In this document: in pieces, positions 38,241 through 48,355 of the stretch | Position numbering within the stretch: the first letter of the stretch is position 1 | How the letters are laid out: the number at the start of each line of letters is the position of its first letter | From: Skermanella pratensis | Lineage (GTDB): Bacteria > Pseudomonadota > Alphaproteobacteria > Azospirillales > Azospirillaceae | Length of the DNA stretch: 64,000 nucleotides | Assembly (NCBI RefSeq): GCF_008843145.1 | Contig: NZ_CP030265.1 | Location: 3,464,501-3,528,500 of the forward strand | Direction: 5' to 3' | Program-made: the position numbers and the translations under genes | The notes under the pieces: generated by a model | What the model saw: the letters and a program-made list of their open reading frames with translations, nothing else | Databases searched by the model: none | Told to the model about the DNA's origin: nothing

Positions 38241-39581
38241 ATGCGCACGCTTCCCACCGCCTCGCTCCTCGTCGCCGCGGCAGGCCTCACCCTGGCCGGC
38301 TGCGGCGAGAATGCGTCGCTTCCCGTTTCGGCAGGCATCGGCCCGAAGCCGGAACTGCCGGCCCCGAACGAGGAGTCGCCGCTCCCCACCGTCCATATCG
38401 CCCCGGCGAAGGGCTGGCCGGAAGGCGGCAAGCCGACCACGGCCCAGGGACTGGGCGTGACCGAGTTCGCCGCCGGCCTCGACCATCCCCGCTGGCTCCA
38501 TGTGCTGCCCAACGGTGACGTCCTCGTGGCCGAATCCAACGCGCCGCCCAAGGAAGAGAGCGGCGGCATCAAGGGCTGGGTGATGAACCTGGTGATGAGC
38601 AGGGCCGGCGCCGGCGTGCCCAGCGCCAACCGCATCAGCCTGCTGCGCGACGGCGACGGCGACGGGGTGGCCGAAACCAAGACCGCCTTCCTTGAAAACC
38701 TCTTCTCCCCCTTCGGCATGACGCTGGTCGGCAACGACCTTTACGTAGCGAACGCCGACGCGATCGTGCGTTTCCCGTACGAGGAGGGGCAGACGAAGAT
38801 CACGGCGCCGGCTACCAAGGTGGTCGACCTGCCGGCCGGCATCAATCATCACTGGACGAAGAACGCCATCGCCAGCCGCGACGGCAAGCTGCTGTACGCG
38901 ACCGTCGGTTCGAACAGCAATGTCGGCGAGAACGGCATGGAAATCGAGGAAGGCCGCGCCGCGATCTGGGAGATCAACCCGGCGTCCGGCGAGCACCGCA
39001 TCTTCGCCTCCGGCCTGCGCAATCCTAACGGGTTGGACTGGGAACCCGCCACCGGCGCCCTATGGACCGCGGTCAACGAGCGCGACGAAATCGGCGGCGA
39101 CCTGGTGCCGGATTATATGACGTCGGTTCAGGACGGCGGCTTCTACGGCTGGCCCTACAGCTACTACGGCCAGAACGTGGATGTCCGGGTCGAGCCCCAG
39201 CGGCCAGATCTCGTCGCCAAGGCGATCCCGCCGGATTATGCGCTCGGGTCCCACACGGCATCCCTCGGCCTCGCCTTCTCGAACGAGGACACGCTGACCG
39301 ACCAGTTCTCGAACGGTGTCTTCATCGGCCAGCACGGGTCCTGGAACCGCAAGCCGCGCAGCGGTTACAAGGTGATCTTCGTACCCTTCGCCGATGGCAA
39401 GCCATCGGGCGATCCGGTCGACGTGCTGACCGGCTTCGTCAACGAGGAAGGCGACGCGCTGGGCCGGCCGGTAGACGTGGCACCCGACGGCAAGGGCGGG
39501 CTGCTGGTGACCGACGACGTCGGCAACCGGGTGTGGCGGGTCAGCGCCGATACGACCGTGGGCCAAGCGGCGCAGCAGTAA
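38241..39581 (+). CDS. Sorbosone/glucose dehydrogenase-like lipoprotein (PQQ-type beta-propeller)
   Basis: A 446-residue exported protein with a lipobox L-A-G-C near residue 21, so probably anchored in the outer or inner membrane facing the periplasm. The body is a beta-propeller of the glucose/sorbosone dehydrogenase family ([56 protein letters not shown]). Characterised relatives oxidise aldoses or L-sorbosone with PQQ. Whether this one binds PQQ is not shown. ATG 38241 gives a proper signal peptide and follows CAGGAA by nine bases. Confidence 0.87.
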   Translation: MRTLPTASLLVAAAGLTLAGCGENASLPVSAGIGPKPELPAPNEESPLPTVHIAPAKGWPEGGKPTTAQGLGVTEFAAGLDHPRWLHVLPNGDVLVAESNAPPKEESGGIKGWVMNLVMSRAGAGVPSANRISLLRDGDGDGVAETKTAFLENLFSPFGMTLVGNDLYVANADAIVRFPYEEGQTKITAPATKVVDLPAGINHHWTKNAIASRDGKLLYATVGSNSNVGENGMEIEEGRAAIWEINPASGEHRIFASGLRNPNGLDWEPATGALWTAVNERDEIGGDLVPDYMTSVQDGGFYGWPYSYYGQNVDVRVEPQRPDLVAKAIPPDYALGSHTASLGLAFSNEDTLTDQFSNGVFIGQHGSWNRKPRSGYKVIFVPFADGKPSGDPVDVLTGFVNEEGDALGRPVDVAPDGKGGLLVTDDVGNRVWRVSADTTVGQAAQQ

Positions 39582-39587
39582 GCCCGT

Positions 39588-40001
39588 CTAACCGACGATC
39601 CCGGCCATGCGGGCCAGGGTCAGGCGCCAGCCGCTCAGGCTCCTGACCCTCTGGCCGATCTCCGCGGCGCTGCGCAGTTCCTGGCCTTCCAGGCGGCTGC
39701 GCAGCTTCGCCATCTGGTGCTGGTCGCGCTGGCGAGCCATGTCGTCGTCGGACAGCGCCTCGCCCCGGCTGGGCGGCGGGGCGGAGGCGTCGAAGCTGCC
39801 GCCGGCGCGGCGCAATGCCGCGGCCGGGTCTGTTCCATCTCGCATCATCTCCGCCGCCTTCTCGATGAAAGGCCTTGCCGCTTCGGGCACGCGGACAGTG
39901 ACGCTGGTCAGTCCGTCGGCATTCTCGGCCTGAACCGGTGCCGGGGTCCGGGCTACCCGGGGTTTCTGTCGTGCCGTACCGCGGTTGCTGTTTCGTGCCA
40001 T
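39588..40001 (-). CDS. Hypothetical protein, possible ribbon-helix-helix N-terminal segment
   Basis: A 137-residue basic protein. After a disordered N-terminus, residues about 30-55 (L-T-S-V-T-V-R-V-P-E-A-A-R-P-F-I-E-K) look like a beta-strand/helix of a ribbon-helix-helix DNA-binding domain, but this is only a resemblance. The rest is helical, with R-L-E-G-Q-E-L-R and a final L-S-G-W-R-L-T-L-A-R. No membrane segment. It converges on the sorbosone dehydrogenase-like gene with six bases between. Confidence 0.5.
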   Translation of the reverse strand: MARNSNRGTARQKPRVARTPAPVQAENADGLTSVTVRVPEAARPFIEKAAEMMRDGTDPAAALRRAGGSFDASAPPPSRGEALSDDDMARQRDQHQMAKLRSRLEGQELRSAAEIGQRVRSLSGWRLTLARMAGIVG

Positions 40002-40059
40002 CGTTCACCGACTGCTGGACTTCCCGCCGAGGAGATGGCGTGAATATCAGATTAATGTG

Positions 40060-40772
40060 TCAATGGCCACCTAGATAGGCTGCGGCCACCTGCGGGTTGT
40101 CGGCGATCTCCGACCCCGGACCATGGAGCGTTATCGTGCCGCTCTCAAGCACATAGGCATAATCGGCGATCTCCAACGCCGCCTGGGCGTTCTGCTCGAC
40201 CAGAAGGATCGTAGAGCCTTCGCGCTTCAGGTCGGCGATGATCCGGAAGATCTCCTCCACGAACAGGGGCGCCAGCCCCATGCTCGGCTCGTCGAGCAGC
40301 AGCAGGCGGGGTGCCCCCATCAGCGCGCGACCTATGGCGAGCATCTGCTGCTCGCCCCCCGACAGCAGGCCCGCCTGCTGTGACAGCCGCTCGCGAAGGC
40401 GGGGAAAACGCTCCAGCACTCGGTCGCGGCGCCTGGCGTATTCCGCCGCGCCCGGTGCCTGAAGGCCGCCGAGCTGCAGGTTCTCGTCCACCGTCATCTC
40501 GGCGAAGACCTGCCGTCCCTCCGGCACCTGCCGGATGCCCAGCCGGGCGATGCGGTGAGCCGCGGTTCCGGTGATGTCGGCGCCGTCGAAGCGGACGGTA
40601 CCCGCCGACGGCTTCAGCAGCCCGGCCAGACCGCGCATGGTGGTGGTCTTTCCGGCCCCGTTGGCGCCGATCAGGCAGACCACGCCGCCGACGGGGACCG
40701 ACAGGTCGATGCCCTTGACCGCGGTGGTCCTGCCATAGCCCAGGTGGAGGCCCGATACTTCGAGAAGAGTGC

Positions 40773-40776
<4 letters not shown>
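40060..40776 (-). CDS. livF: Branched-chain amino acid ABC transporter ATP-binding protein LivF
   Basis: One of two ATPases of the LIV high-affinity branched-chain amino acid importer. The 238 residues show Walker A GANGAGKTT, Q-loop, signature LSGGEQQM, Walker B LLLDEPS with M-G-L-A-P-L, and H-loop V-E-Q-N-A. The short size and V-E-Q-N (not V-E-H-N) identify LivF rather than LivG. The ATG overlaps the livG stop by four bases. Last gene of livKHMGF. Confidence 0.95.
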
Positions 40777-41563
<787 letters not shown>

Positions 41564-41567
<4 letters not shown>

Positions 41568-42406
41568 GGCGCCCGCCTCAGCCTGAACGGAATAACGCCG
41601 CGCGGCAGGAACAGCACCGCGACGACGATGATCAGCCCGTTGATCACCAGCCGGAAATCCTGGAGCGGACGCAGCACCTCCGGCAGCGCCGTCAGGATCA
41701 TGGCGCCGATCACCGGGGCGACGGGAGTGCCGATGCCGCCGAGCAGCGCGAAGCTGAGGATCGTCACGGCCATTTCGAAACCGAACTCATTGGGACCGAT
41801 GAAGCTGTTGCTGTGCGCCGTCAGGCAGCCGGCCAGCCCCGCCAGCATGGAGGAGACGATCAACGCCCCCAGCTTGTAGCGCGGCAGGTTGACGCCCATG
41901 ACGCCGGCCACCGCCTCGTCCTCGCGCATCGCCTCCATGGCGCGGCCGATCTTCGACCGCCCGACCATCCAGAACCCGACGACGCCGAGCAGGAGCAGCA
42001 GATAGATGAGCCACAGGTCCGCCTTCCGCGGGATTCCGGACAGACCGAGCGCGCCGCCGGTCAGTCCTTCGGCGTTGATGTAGAGGACGCGCAGAACCTC
42101 GCCGAGGGCGATGGTGGAGATCGCGAGATAGACACCGCTCAGCCGCAGCGTCGGGCCGCCGATCACCAGCGCCACCAGTGCCGGCGCCAGGGCCGACAGC
42201 GGCAGCACCAGCCAGAACGGCAGCCCCAGCTTCAGCGTCAGCAGCGCCCCGGTATAGGCGCCGATCCCCATGAAGGCGGCCTGCCCCAGGGAGAGCTGCC
42301 CCACGGCCATCACGCAATACATCGACAAGGCCAGCAGCCCGTGGACCCCGAGAGCGTGGATCAGCGTCTCGTAGGTGAAAAGGAAATCGTCGAGCCATAC
42401 GGGCAT
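41564..42406 (-). CDS. livM: Branched-chain amino acid ABC transporter permease LivM
   Basis: Inner-membrane permease of the LIV system. The 280 residues have eight or more hydrophobic segments and the LivM signature around S-L-G-Q-A-A-F-M-G-I-G-A-Y, G-V-Y-L-A-I-S-T-I-A-L-G-E, and the cytoplasmic R-A-M-E-A-M-R-E-D-E coupling loop that contacts the ATPases. It lies four bases after livH. The N-terminal soluble extension seen in E. coli LivM is missing, as is common outside enterobacteria. Confidence 0.94.
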
Positions 42407-42410
42407 GGTG

Positions 42411-43292
42411 TCAGGCCCTCTTCGCCTGGGCGCGGCCGAAAAGGCCGACCGGGCGGAACCACAGGGTCAGCACCAGGATGGTGAAAGCGACCGCCTCCCT
42501 GGCGTTGGACGAGATATAACCTGCGGTCAGCACTTCCAGCAGGCCCAGCAGCACGCCGGCGATCAGCGCGCCGCGGATATCGCCCAGGCCGCCGATGATG
42601 ATGACGGCGAAACCCCGAAGCATCATGTGCTCGCCCATGAAAGGCTGGATCGCATTGAAATTCAGGCCGATCAGGACGCCGGCCGCCCCGCCCAGCATGC
42701 CGGACAGGAAGGAGACGGCGGCCACGGTCAGGCCGACATTGATGCCCATCAGCCTGGCGGCGTCCTCGTTCTCCGCCAGGGCGCGGATCATCAGGCCCAG
42801 CCTGGTGCGCTGGAGCAGCACGAACAGAAGTGCCACCAGCACCAGAGTGGTGCCGATGATCAGGATCTGCACCGTGGAGATGCGAACATCACCGAATTCC
42901 AGGGCGGAATTGTCGACGAAGCCGAAGGGGAAGCGCTGGATATCGGTGCCGATGAAGACCGCCATCAGCGAATAGAGCGCCAGCACGGCGCCCAGCGTCA
43001 CCATCAGCGACGCAAGCTCACCGGCCTTCGCCCGGCGAAGCCGCGTCAGCAGGAGCCAGTCCGCGACGACGGCCACCAGCCCGGCCGCGACCGCGCCCAG
43101 AGGCAACGCCACCCAGATATTGGCGCCAAGCTCGCGCGCGGCGGCCAGGGCCACGAAGGCGCCGACCGAGAAATAGAAGCCATAGGTCAGGTTGATGACC
43201 CGGAGCACACCGAAGATCAGCGTGAACCCCAGCGCGAAAAGCGCATAGGTCGAACCCAGCACCAGGCCGTTGACCAATTGTTGGGACAGCAT
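42411..43292 (-). CDS. livH: Branched-chain amino acid ABC transporter permease LivH
   Basis: Second permease of the LIV importer. Starting at ATG 43292 the protein (293 residues) opens M-L-S-Q-Q-L-V-N-G-L-V-L-G-S-T-Y-A-L-F-A, the classic LivH beginning. It carries the coupling loop R-A-L-A-E-N-E-D-A-A-R-L-M-G-I-N. A longer GTG frame to 43349 lies in a hairpin and is rejected. The 95-base gap to livK is the longest inside the operon. Confidence 0.94.
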   Translation of the reverse strand: MLSQQLVNGLVLGSTYALFALGFTLIFGVLRVINLTYGFYFSVGAFVALAAARELGANIWVALPLGAVAAGLVAVVADWLLLTRLRRAKAGELASLMVTLGAVLALYSLMAVFIGTDIQRFPFGFVDNSALEFGDVRISTVQILIIGTTLVLVALLFVLLQRTRLGLMIRALAENEDAARLMGINVGLTVAAVSFLSGMLGGAAGVLIGLNFNAIQPFMGEHMMLRGFAVIIIGGLGDIRGALIAGVLLGLLEVLTAGYISSNAREAVAFTILVLTLWFRPVGLFGRAQAKRA

Positions 43293-43340
43293 GGAAAGAA
43301 TGCGCCATTTGCAAGTCGAGAAACATGCCGCAAAGCGGAA

Positions 43341-43359
43341 GCCCGCCACGGGGGCGGGC
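43341..43359 (-). terminator. Intra-operon hairpin between livK and livH
   Basis: GCCCGCC (43341-43347) pairs with GGCGGGC (43353-43359) around a five-base loop, 28 bases after the livK stop and 48 before the livH start. With no T-run it is probably a partial terminator or mRNA-stabilising stem, giving more binding protein than permease, as known for other ABC operons. Confidence 0.5.
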
Positions 43360-43387
43360 CTCCCTTAGCACGGTCCGTTGGCTGGAA

Positions 43388-44515
43388 CTACTCCAGTATT
43401 TCGAAGCGGCCGTTTTTCATGGACAGCACGACGACGCCCTCGTTCGAGGCGGGATCGCGACCCTCGGTGAAGGTGAACGGCCCCATGACGCCGTTGAAGT
43501 CGGTCTTGTAGAGCGCCTGGCGGATCTTGTCGCTCTCGGCCGCACCCGCCCGGTCGATCGCCTGGGCCACGATGTACATCGTGTCATAGGCCTGCGCCGC
43601 GAACTGGTCCGGGTCCTTGCCGTTCCGCTGCTTGTAGTCGGCCACGAACTTCCGGTTCGCCTCGTCCGGCTTGGCGATGAACCAGGGGCTGCCGACCAGC
43701 AGGCCGTCGGCCGCGGCACCGGCGATCTCGCCCAGCTTCGGCGAGTTCGCACCGTTGCCGCCGATGAAGCGGACGCTGTCGGGGATGCCGAGCTGGCGCG
43801 CCTGGAGGACGACGCCGGAAATCGGCTCGACCAGCGCCGAGATGGTGATGGCTTCGACGCCAAGGCCCTTGATCTTGGTGAGCTGGGCCGAGAAGTCGGT
43901 GTCCTTGCTGCCGAAGGTCTCGATCGTCGCGATCTCCAGCCCCAGCTCCTCGGCCGCGGCCTTCATGCTGTCGAAGCCCGACTTGCTGAAGGCGTCGTCG
44001 TTCGCGTACATCATCGCGATCTTCTTGATGCCGAACTTCTCCTGCGCCGTCTTCAGCGTGACCGGAACGACGTCGGATTCCGGCAGCGAGGTGCGGAAGA
44101 TGAACGGGCCGATCTCGGTGATGCCTTTGGCGGTGGTCGATGTGCCGACCGTGACCACTTCGCGGCCGTTGGTGACCGGACCGACCGCGAACATCTCGTT
44201 GGACAGCGTCGGGCCGATCACGACCGGCACCTTGTCGCGTCCCACCAGCTTGCGCGCGGCGTTGACAGCCTGGTCCTTGTTGCCGGCCGAATCCTCGACG
44301 ATCAGCGCCAGCTTCTTCCCGCCGAGCACGCCGCCCTTGGCGTTGATCTCGTCCATCGCCAGTTCGAGGCCGCCCTTGATGGCGGTGCCGTAGGCGGCAC
44401 TCGGCCCGGACAGGATCTCGATGGCACCGATGGTCACCGTCTCCTGCGCCATGACAGGCGTCGCCAGGAGCGAACCGAGCGCGATCGCCCCTACCGTCGC
44501 AAGCAACCTGGACAT
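43388..44515 (-). CDS. livK: Branched-chain amino acid ABC transporter substrate-binding protein
   Basis: Periplasmic Leu/Ile/Val-type receptor for the LIV importer. A Sec signal peptide (MSRLLATVGAIALGSLLATP, cleavage after VMA) leads into a two-lobe type I binding fold: TIGAIEILSGPSAAYGTAIK and GPTLSNEMFAVGPVTNGREV. The C-terminal half includes GGNGANSPKLGEIAG. ATG 44515 is chosen because AGGGAG lies seven bases upstream; the ATG two codons earlier is too close to it. An AT-rich TATAAA (44565-44570, minus strand) could be a -10. Ligand specificity cannot be read from sequence. Confidence 0.92.
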   Translation of the reverse strand: MSRLLATVGAIALGSLLATPVMAQETVTIGAIEILSGPSAAYGTAIKGGLELAMDEINAKGGVLGGKKLALIVEDSAGNKDQAVNAARKLVGRDKVPVVIGPTLSNEMFAVGPVTNGREVVTVGTSTTAKGITEIGPFIFRTSLPESDVVPVTLKTAQEKFGIKKIAMMYANDDAFSKSGFDSMKAAAEELGLEIATIETFGSKDTDFSAQLTKIKGLGVEAITISALVEPISGVVLQARQLGIPDSVRFIGGNGANSPKLGEIAGAAADGLLVGSPWFIAKPDEANRKFVADYKQRNGKDPDQFAAQAYDTMYIVAQAIDRAGAAESDKIRQALYKTDFNGVMGPFTFTEGRDPASNEGVVVLSMKNGRFEILE

Positions 44516-44600
44516 CTGCATTCTCCCTGAGTTTTCCCGCTGGGCCCGGAACTTGTCCGGCCTGTTTATAAAATGCAAGCTCCGACCCGCCGATCGGTCG

Positions 44601-44670
44601 GTATGTCGGCTAGAGCGCAGCGGCAGCCGACCGTAACGCGCCTGCTTTGTCGGCTGCCGCTGCGCTCTAG
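44601..44670. repeat. 31-bp-arm palindrome, right arm split by the IS
   Basis: The left arm (44601-44631) is perfectly complementary to 44649-44670 joined with 46285-46293; the loop is 44632-44648. Before IS insertion this was one uninterrupted hairpin with 31-base arms. It lies 86 bases upstream of the livK start and just after the mccA operon, so it could be a bidirectional terminator or a mobile palindromic element. No T-run adjoins it. Confidence 0.9.
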
Positions 44671-44751
44671 CAGCCTGTCGGACTTAACGCCGTGGGGCGA
44701 GCCTGATAGACTCAGAGCACGTTTCGACCGCTTTTCCAGGATATTCCCGCG

Positions 44752-46113
44752 ATGAGCAACTTCCGGCCGATCGACCGCCAGACCGGGTTCCTTCTGCCGC
44801 CGTCGGTTGACGAGTGGCTGCCGGAGAAGCACCTGGCTCGCTTTGTGGTCGAGGTGATCGACGGCTTGGATTTGAGGGTGATGAGGGGGAGCTACCGCGG
44901 CTCGGGTTCGGCGTCCTACCCGCCGTCGCTGCTGCTGGGCATCCTGGTTTATGGCTACGCGACCGGCGTGTTCTCGAGCCGCAAGCTGGAGCGGGCGAGC
45001 TATGACTCGGTAGCCTTCCGTTTCATCGCGGCGAACCAGCATCCGGATCACGACACGATCGCGGCGTTCCGGCGACGGTTTCTCCAGGAGATCGAGGGTC
45101 TGTTCGTCCAGGTGCTGGCGGTGGCGCGCGAGATGGGCGTGCTCAAGATGGGCACGGTGGCGCTCGACGGAACCAAGATCCACGCCAATGCCAGCCGGCA
45201 CAGCGCGCTGTCCTATGAGCATGCCGGCAAGATCGAGGCGCAACTGAAGGCCGAAGTGGCCGAGTTGCTGGCCAAGGCCGAGGCGGCGGACCGCGCGGAC
45301 CTCCCCGACGGCCTGTCGATCCCCGATGAACTGGGGCGCCGCGAGGAGCGGCTGGCAAAGCTCGCCGAGGCGCGCGCAACAATCGAAGCGCGCGCTCGAG
45401 AACGCTTTGAGCGCGAGCAAGCCGAACATGAGGCTAAGCTTGCGGCGCGGGACGCGAAGGCCGAGGCGACAGGCAAGAAGCCCCGGGGCAAGCCGCCCCA
45501 GCCCCCCGTCGAAGGTCCCCGGCCAACCGATCAGGTCAACCTGACCGACGAGCAATCGCGCATCATGCCGGTGGCGGGCGGTGGCTTCGAGCAGTGCTAC
45601 AACGCCCAGGCTGCAGTGGCGGCGGGCAGCCTGCTGGTGGTCGCGGCCGATGTCTGCCAGGCGACCAACGACAAGCAGCAGCTCGCGCCGATGCTGGGCA
45701 AGCTCGCCGCCCTGCCCGAGGATCTGGGCCAGCCCAAGACCCTGCTGGCCGACACCGGCTACTTCAGTGCGGCCAACGTGCAGGCCTGTGGGGCGGCCGG
45801 CATCGAGCCGCTGATCGCGCTGGGCCGCGAGGCCCACCATCCCTCCTTGAGCGAGCGCTTTGCCGAGGCGCCGCCCGCGTCGGACGATCCGACAGCGGTT
45901 GAGGCCATGGCTCACCGCCTGAAGACGCTGGAGGGCAGGAAGCTCTACGCCCAGCGCAAACACACCCCGGAACCGGTCTTCGGCATCATCAAGTCCGTGC
46001 TGGGATTCCGCCAGTTCCTGCTCCGCGGTCTCGATCATGTTCGCGGCGAGTGGAACCTTGTGACCATGGCTTGGAACCTGAAGCGGATGTTTGTCCTGAG
46101 CCCGGCCGGATGA
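44752..46113 (+). CDS. IS1182-family transposase
   Basis: DDE transposase of 453 residues. The N-terminal domain (F-R-P-I-D-R-Q-T-G-F-L-L-P-P-S-V-D-E-W-L and G-S-G-S-A-S-Y-P-P-S-L-L-L) is typical of the family. Candidate catalytic acids lie in V-A-L-D-G-T-K-I, L-L-A-D-T-G-Y-F and T-P-E-P-V-F-G-I-I-K. A long charged coiled-coil stretch (about 165-245) sits between the first two. The reading frame is complete. Confidence 0.95.
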   Translation: MSNFRPIDRQTGFLLPPSVDEWLPEKHLARFVVEVIDGLDLRVMRGSYRGSGSASYPPSLLLGILVYGYATGVFSSRKLERASYDSVAFRFIAANQHPDHDTIAAFRRRFLQEIEGLFVQVLAVAREMGVLKMGTVALDGTKIHANASRHSALSYEHAGKIEAQLKAEVAELLAKAEAADRADLPDGLSIPDELGRREERLAKLAEARATIEARARERFEREQAEHEAKLAARDAKAEATGKKPRGKPPQPPVEGPRPTDQVNLTDEQSRIMPVAGGGFEQCYNAQAAVAAGSLLVVAADVCQATNDKQQLAPMLGKLAALPEDLGQPKTLLADTGYFSAANVQACGAAGIEPLIALGREAHHPSLSERFAEAPPASDDPTAVEAMAHRLKTLEGRKLYAQRKHTPEPVFGIIKSVLGFRQFLLRGLDHVRGEWNLVTMAWNLKRMFVLSPAG

Positions 46114-46135
46114 CGGCGGGATAACCGGGCTCAGG
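46095..46135 (+). terminator. Hairpin overlapping the transposase stop
   Basis: CCTGAGCCCGG (46095-46105) pairs perfectly with CCGGGCTCAGG (46125-46135), with the transposase stop codon inside the 19-base loop. No T-run. It may limit readthrough out of the element or control transposase mRNA. Confidence 0.45.
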
Positions 46136-46342
46136 GCCGCCCACGGTGCAGTCGCGGACTGCGGCAGGTCGGTGCCGACGATTTCGAGGACAGCATCACC
46201 GTCCCGACGGCGTCTTCAGTACCTTCCGGCGGCGCAGCTGCACTCAAGCGCTCGCCCGAAAATCCCAGTCCGACAGGCTGCTAGCCGACATACTATTCTT
46301 CCACCCCAAGGTAAGCACTGACGGTAGGGTGCGGATTCCGAC

Positions 46343-48349
46343 TTACGACGCCGAGGTCTCCGCGAAGCCGATCAGTTCGGCGCCGTCCTCGACCTGGTCG
46401 CCCACGGCATAGCGGACCTTCTCGACGGTGCCGTCCGCGGGTGCCTTGATGGTGTGCTCCATCTTCATCGCTTCCATCACCACCAGCGGCTGGCCCTTGG
46501 TGACCACCGCTCCCGGTTCGGTCAGCACGGCGATGATCTTGCCGGGCATCGGGGCGATCAGGCGGCTGCCCGGCGCTTCCGCGGAGTCGGCCCCGGCCAG
46601 CGGCTCGATCAAGGTCAGGCGATGGCTGCCGCGCTCGCGGAAAACGGCGATGTCAGCGCCCCGGCGCACGACGGTGGCCTCCAGCCGCCGGCCGCCCAGG
46701 TCTGCCGACAGGATGCCGTCGGGGGCGAGCCGGCCCGACGCCTCGACGGTGCCGCCGGGAAGGTCGAGCCGGTAGCTCCCGCGGCGGTAGATCAGGTGGA
46801 CCGGCCGCTCGGTTCCGCCGTCCCGGAACGTCAGCGTGTCGTGGGCGTCGTCGTTCAGCCGCCAGCCGTCGCTGCCCGCCCACGGGCTGTACGGGTCGGC
46901 CGAAGCCGCCGCGATCGCCTGCGCCTTGGCGGAGCGGTCCAGCAGCACCGCCAAGGATGCCAGCGCCAGCAACTCGTCGTCGGCCGGGGCCGGTTCGGGC
47001 AGCAGGTCGTCCTGGTACCGCTCGATGAACCTGGTGTCAAGATCGGCCGCGAGGAACGCCGGGTGGGAAGCGATGGCCAGCAGGAAATCGGTGTTCGCCG
47101 CCAGGCCGACCACCTGGGTCTCTGCCAGGGCGCCCCGCAGCTTGCGCACCGCCGCGGCCCGATCCTCGCCGTGGACGATCAGCTTGGCGATCATCGGGTC
47201 GTAATGGATCGAGATCGTGTCGCCCGACCGCACGCCGGTATCGGTACGAGCGCCGAAGTCGGGGCGCGGGAAGACCAGATGGTCCAACCGCCCCGTCTGC
47301 GGGAGGAAGCCCTTCTGCGGGTCCTCGGCGTAGAGCCGGACCTCGATGGCGTGGCCGTGGATAAACAGCCGGTCCTGGGTCAGCGGCAGCGGCTGGCCGG
47401 AGGCAACGCGAAGTTGCCATTCCACCAGATCCTGCCCGGTGATGTACTCCGTCACCGGATGCTCGACCTGGAGGCGGGTGTTCATCTCCATGAAGAAGAA
47501 CGAGCCGTCCACGTCCAGCAGGAACTCCACCGTCCCGGCCCCGACATAGCCGATCGCCCGGGCCGCCGCGACGGCGGCCTCACCCATGCGGCGGCGGGTC
47601 TCAGGGTCCAGGTTGGGGGCCGGCGCCTCCTCCACCACCTTCTGGTGGCGGCGCTGGATCGAGCAGTCGCGCTCGAACAGGTAGACGCAGCCGCCCAGGG
47701 TGTCGGCGAACACCTGGATCTCCACGTGGCGCGGCCGGGTGACGTAGCGTTCGATCAGCACGCGGTCATTGCCGAAGGCATTGATCGCCTCCCGCTTGGC
47801 CCCGTTCAGCTGGTCGTCGAACTCCTCGGGTCCGGCGACCACGCGCATGCCCTTGCCGCCGCCGCCGGCCGACGCCTTGATCAGCACCGGGTAGCCGATG
47901 CGGCCGGCCTCGGCGCGCAACAAGTCCGGGTCCTGGTCTTCCCCGTGATAGCCCGGCACCAGCGGCACGCCAGCCGTCTCCATCAGGGCCTTGGCTTCGG
48001 ACTTGCCGCCCATGGCGCGGATCGCCGACGCGGGCGGGCCGATGAAAGCGACGCCCGTCTGTTCGCAGGCTTCCGCGAAGCCGGCATTCTCCGACAGGAA
48101 GCCGTAACCGGGATGGATCGCCTCGGCGCCGGAGCGCTTCGCCACGTCCAGGATGGCGTCGCCGCGCAGATAGCTCTCCCGCGCCGGCGCCGGCCCGATG
48201 TGCCACGCCTCATCCGCCATTTCGACATGCAGGGCGCCGGCATCGGCGTCGGAATAGACCGCGACGGTCCGGATGCCGAGCCTCTTGGCGGTGCGGATGA
48301 CCCGGCAGGCGATCTCGCCCCGGTTCGCGATCAGGATCTTTGAAAACAT
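46343..48349 (-). CDS. mccA: Methylcrotonyl-CoA carboxylase, biotin-containing alpha subunit
   Basis: Carboxylates 3-methylcrotonyl-CoA in leucine breakdown, with MccB. The 668 residues comprise a biotin carboxylase (MFSKILIANRGEIACRVIRT, ATP-grasp G-G-G-G-K-G-M, E-M-N-T-R-L-Q-V-E-H) and a middle BT-like domain. A C-terminal biotin carrier domain follows, with the biotinyl Lys in V-M-E-A-M-K-M-E-H. Its context with ivd and liuC favours MccA (LiuD) over propionyl-CoA or acetyl-CoA carboxylase. Six bases after liuC. Confidence 0.92.
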   Translation of the reverse strand: MFSKILIANRGEIACRVIRTAKRLGIRTVAVYSDADAGALHVEMADEAWHIGPAPARESYLRGDAILDVAKRSGAEAIHPGYGFLSENAGFAEACEQTGVAFIGPPASAIRAMGGKSEAKALMETAGVPLVPGYHGEDQDPDLLRAEAGRIGYPVLIKASAGGGGKGMRVVAGPEEFDDQLNGAKREAINAFGNDRVLIERYVTRPRHVEIQVFADTLGGCVYLFERDCSIQRRHQKVVEEAPAPNLDPETRRRMGEAAVAAARAIGYVGAGTVEFLLDVDGSFFFMEMNTRLQVEHPVTEYITGQDLVEWQLRVASGQPLPLTQDRLFIHGHAIEVRLYAEDPQKGFLPQTGRLDHLVFPRPDFGARTDTGVRSGDTISIHYDPMIAKLIVHGEDRAAAVRKLRGALAETQVVGLAANTDFLLAIASHPAFLAADLDTRFIERYQDDLLPEPAPADDELLALASLAVLLDRSAKAQAIAAASADPYSPWAGSDGWRLNDDAHDTLTFRDGGTERPVHLIYRRGSYRLDLPGGTVEASGRLAPDGILSADLGGRRLEATVVRRGADIAVFRERGSHRLTLIEPLAGADSAEAPGSRLIAPMPGKIIAVLTEPGAVVTKGQPLVVMEAMKMEHTIKAPADGTVEKVRYAVGDQVEDGAELIGFAETSAS

Positions 48350-48355
48350 GGGAGT

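Larger units (their letters stand above)
44671..46280 (+). mobile_element. IS1182-family insertion sequence, intact
   Basis: A 1610-base element bounded by 14-base perfect terminal inverted repeats (CAGCCTGTCGGACT at 44671-44684 and its complement at 46267-46280) and flanked by CTAG on both sides (44667-44670, 46281-46284), consistent with a four-base target duplication. It holds one complete transposase gene, so it may be active. After the transposase the last 170 bases are non-coding apart from a hairpin near the stop. It separates the leucine-degradation operon from the liv operon. Confidence 0.92.

Noticed and set aside
43293..43349. Longer livH start (GTG at 43349)
   Set aside because: This GTG lies inside a GC-rich hairpin, and the added residues do not match LivH; ATG 43292 gives the family N-terminus.
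46146..46412. 88-codon frame crossing the right end of the IS
   Set aside because: It spans the IS boundary and overlaps the 3' end of mccA on the other strand; no domain seen.
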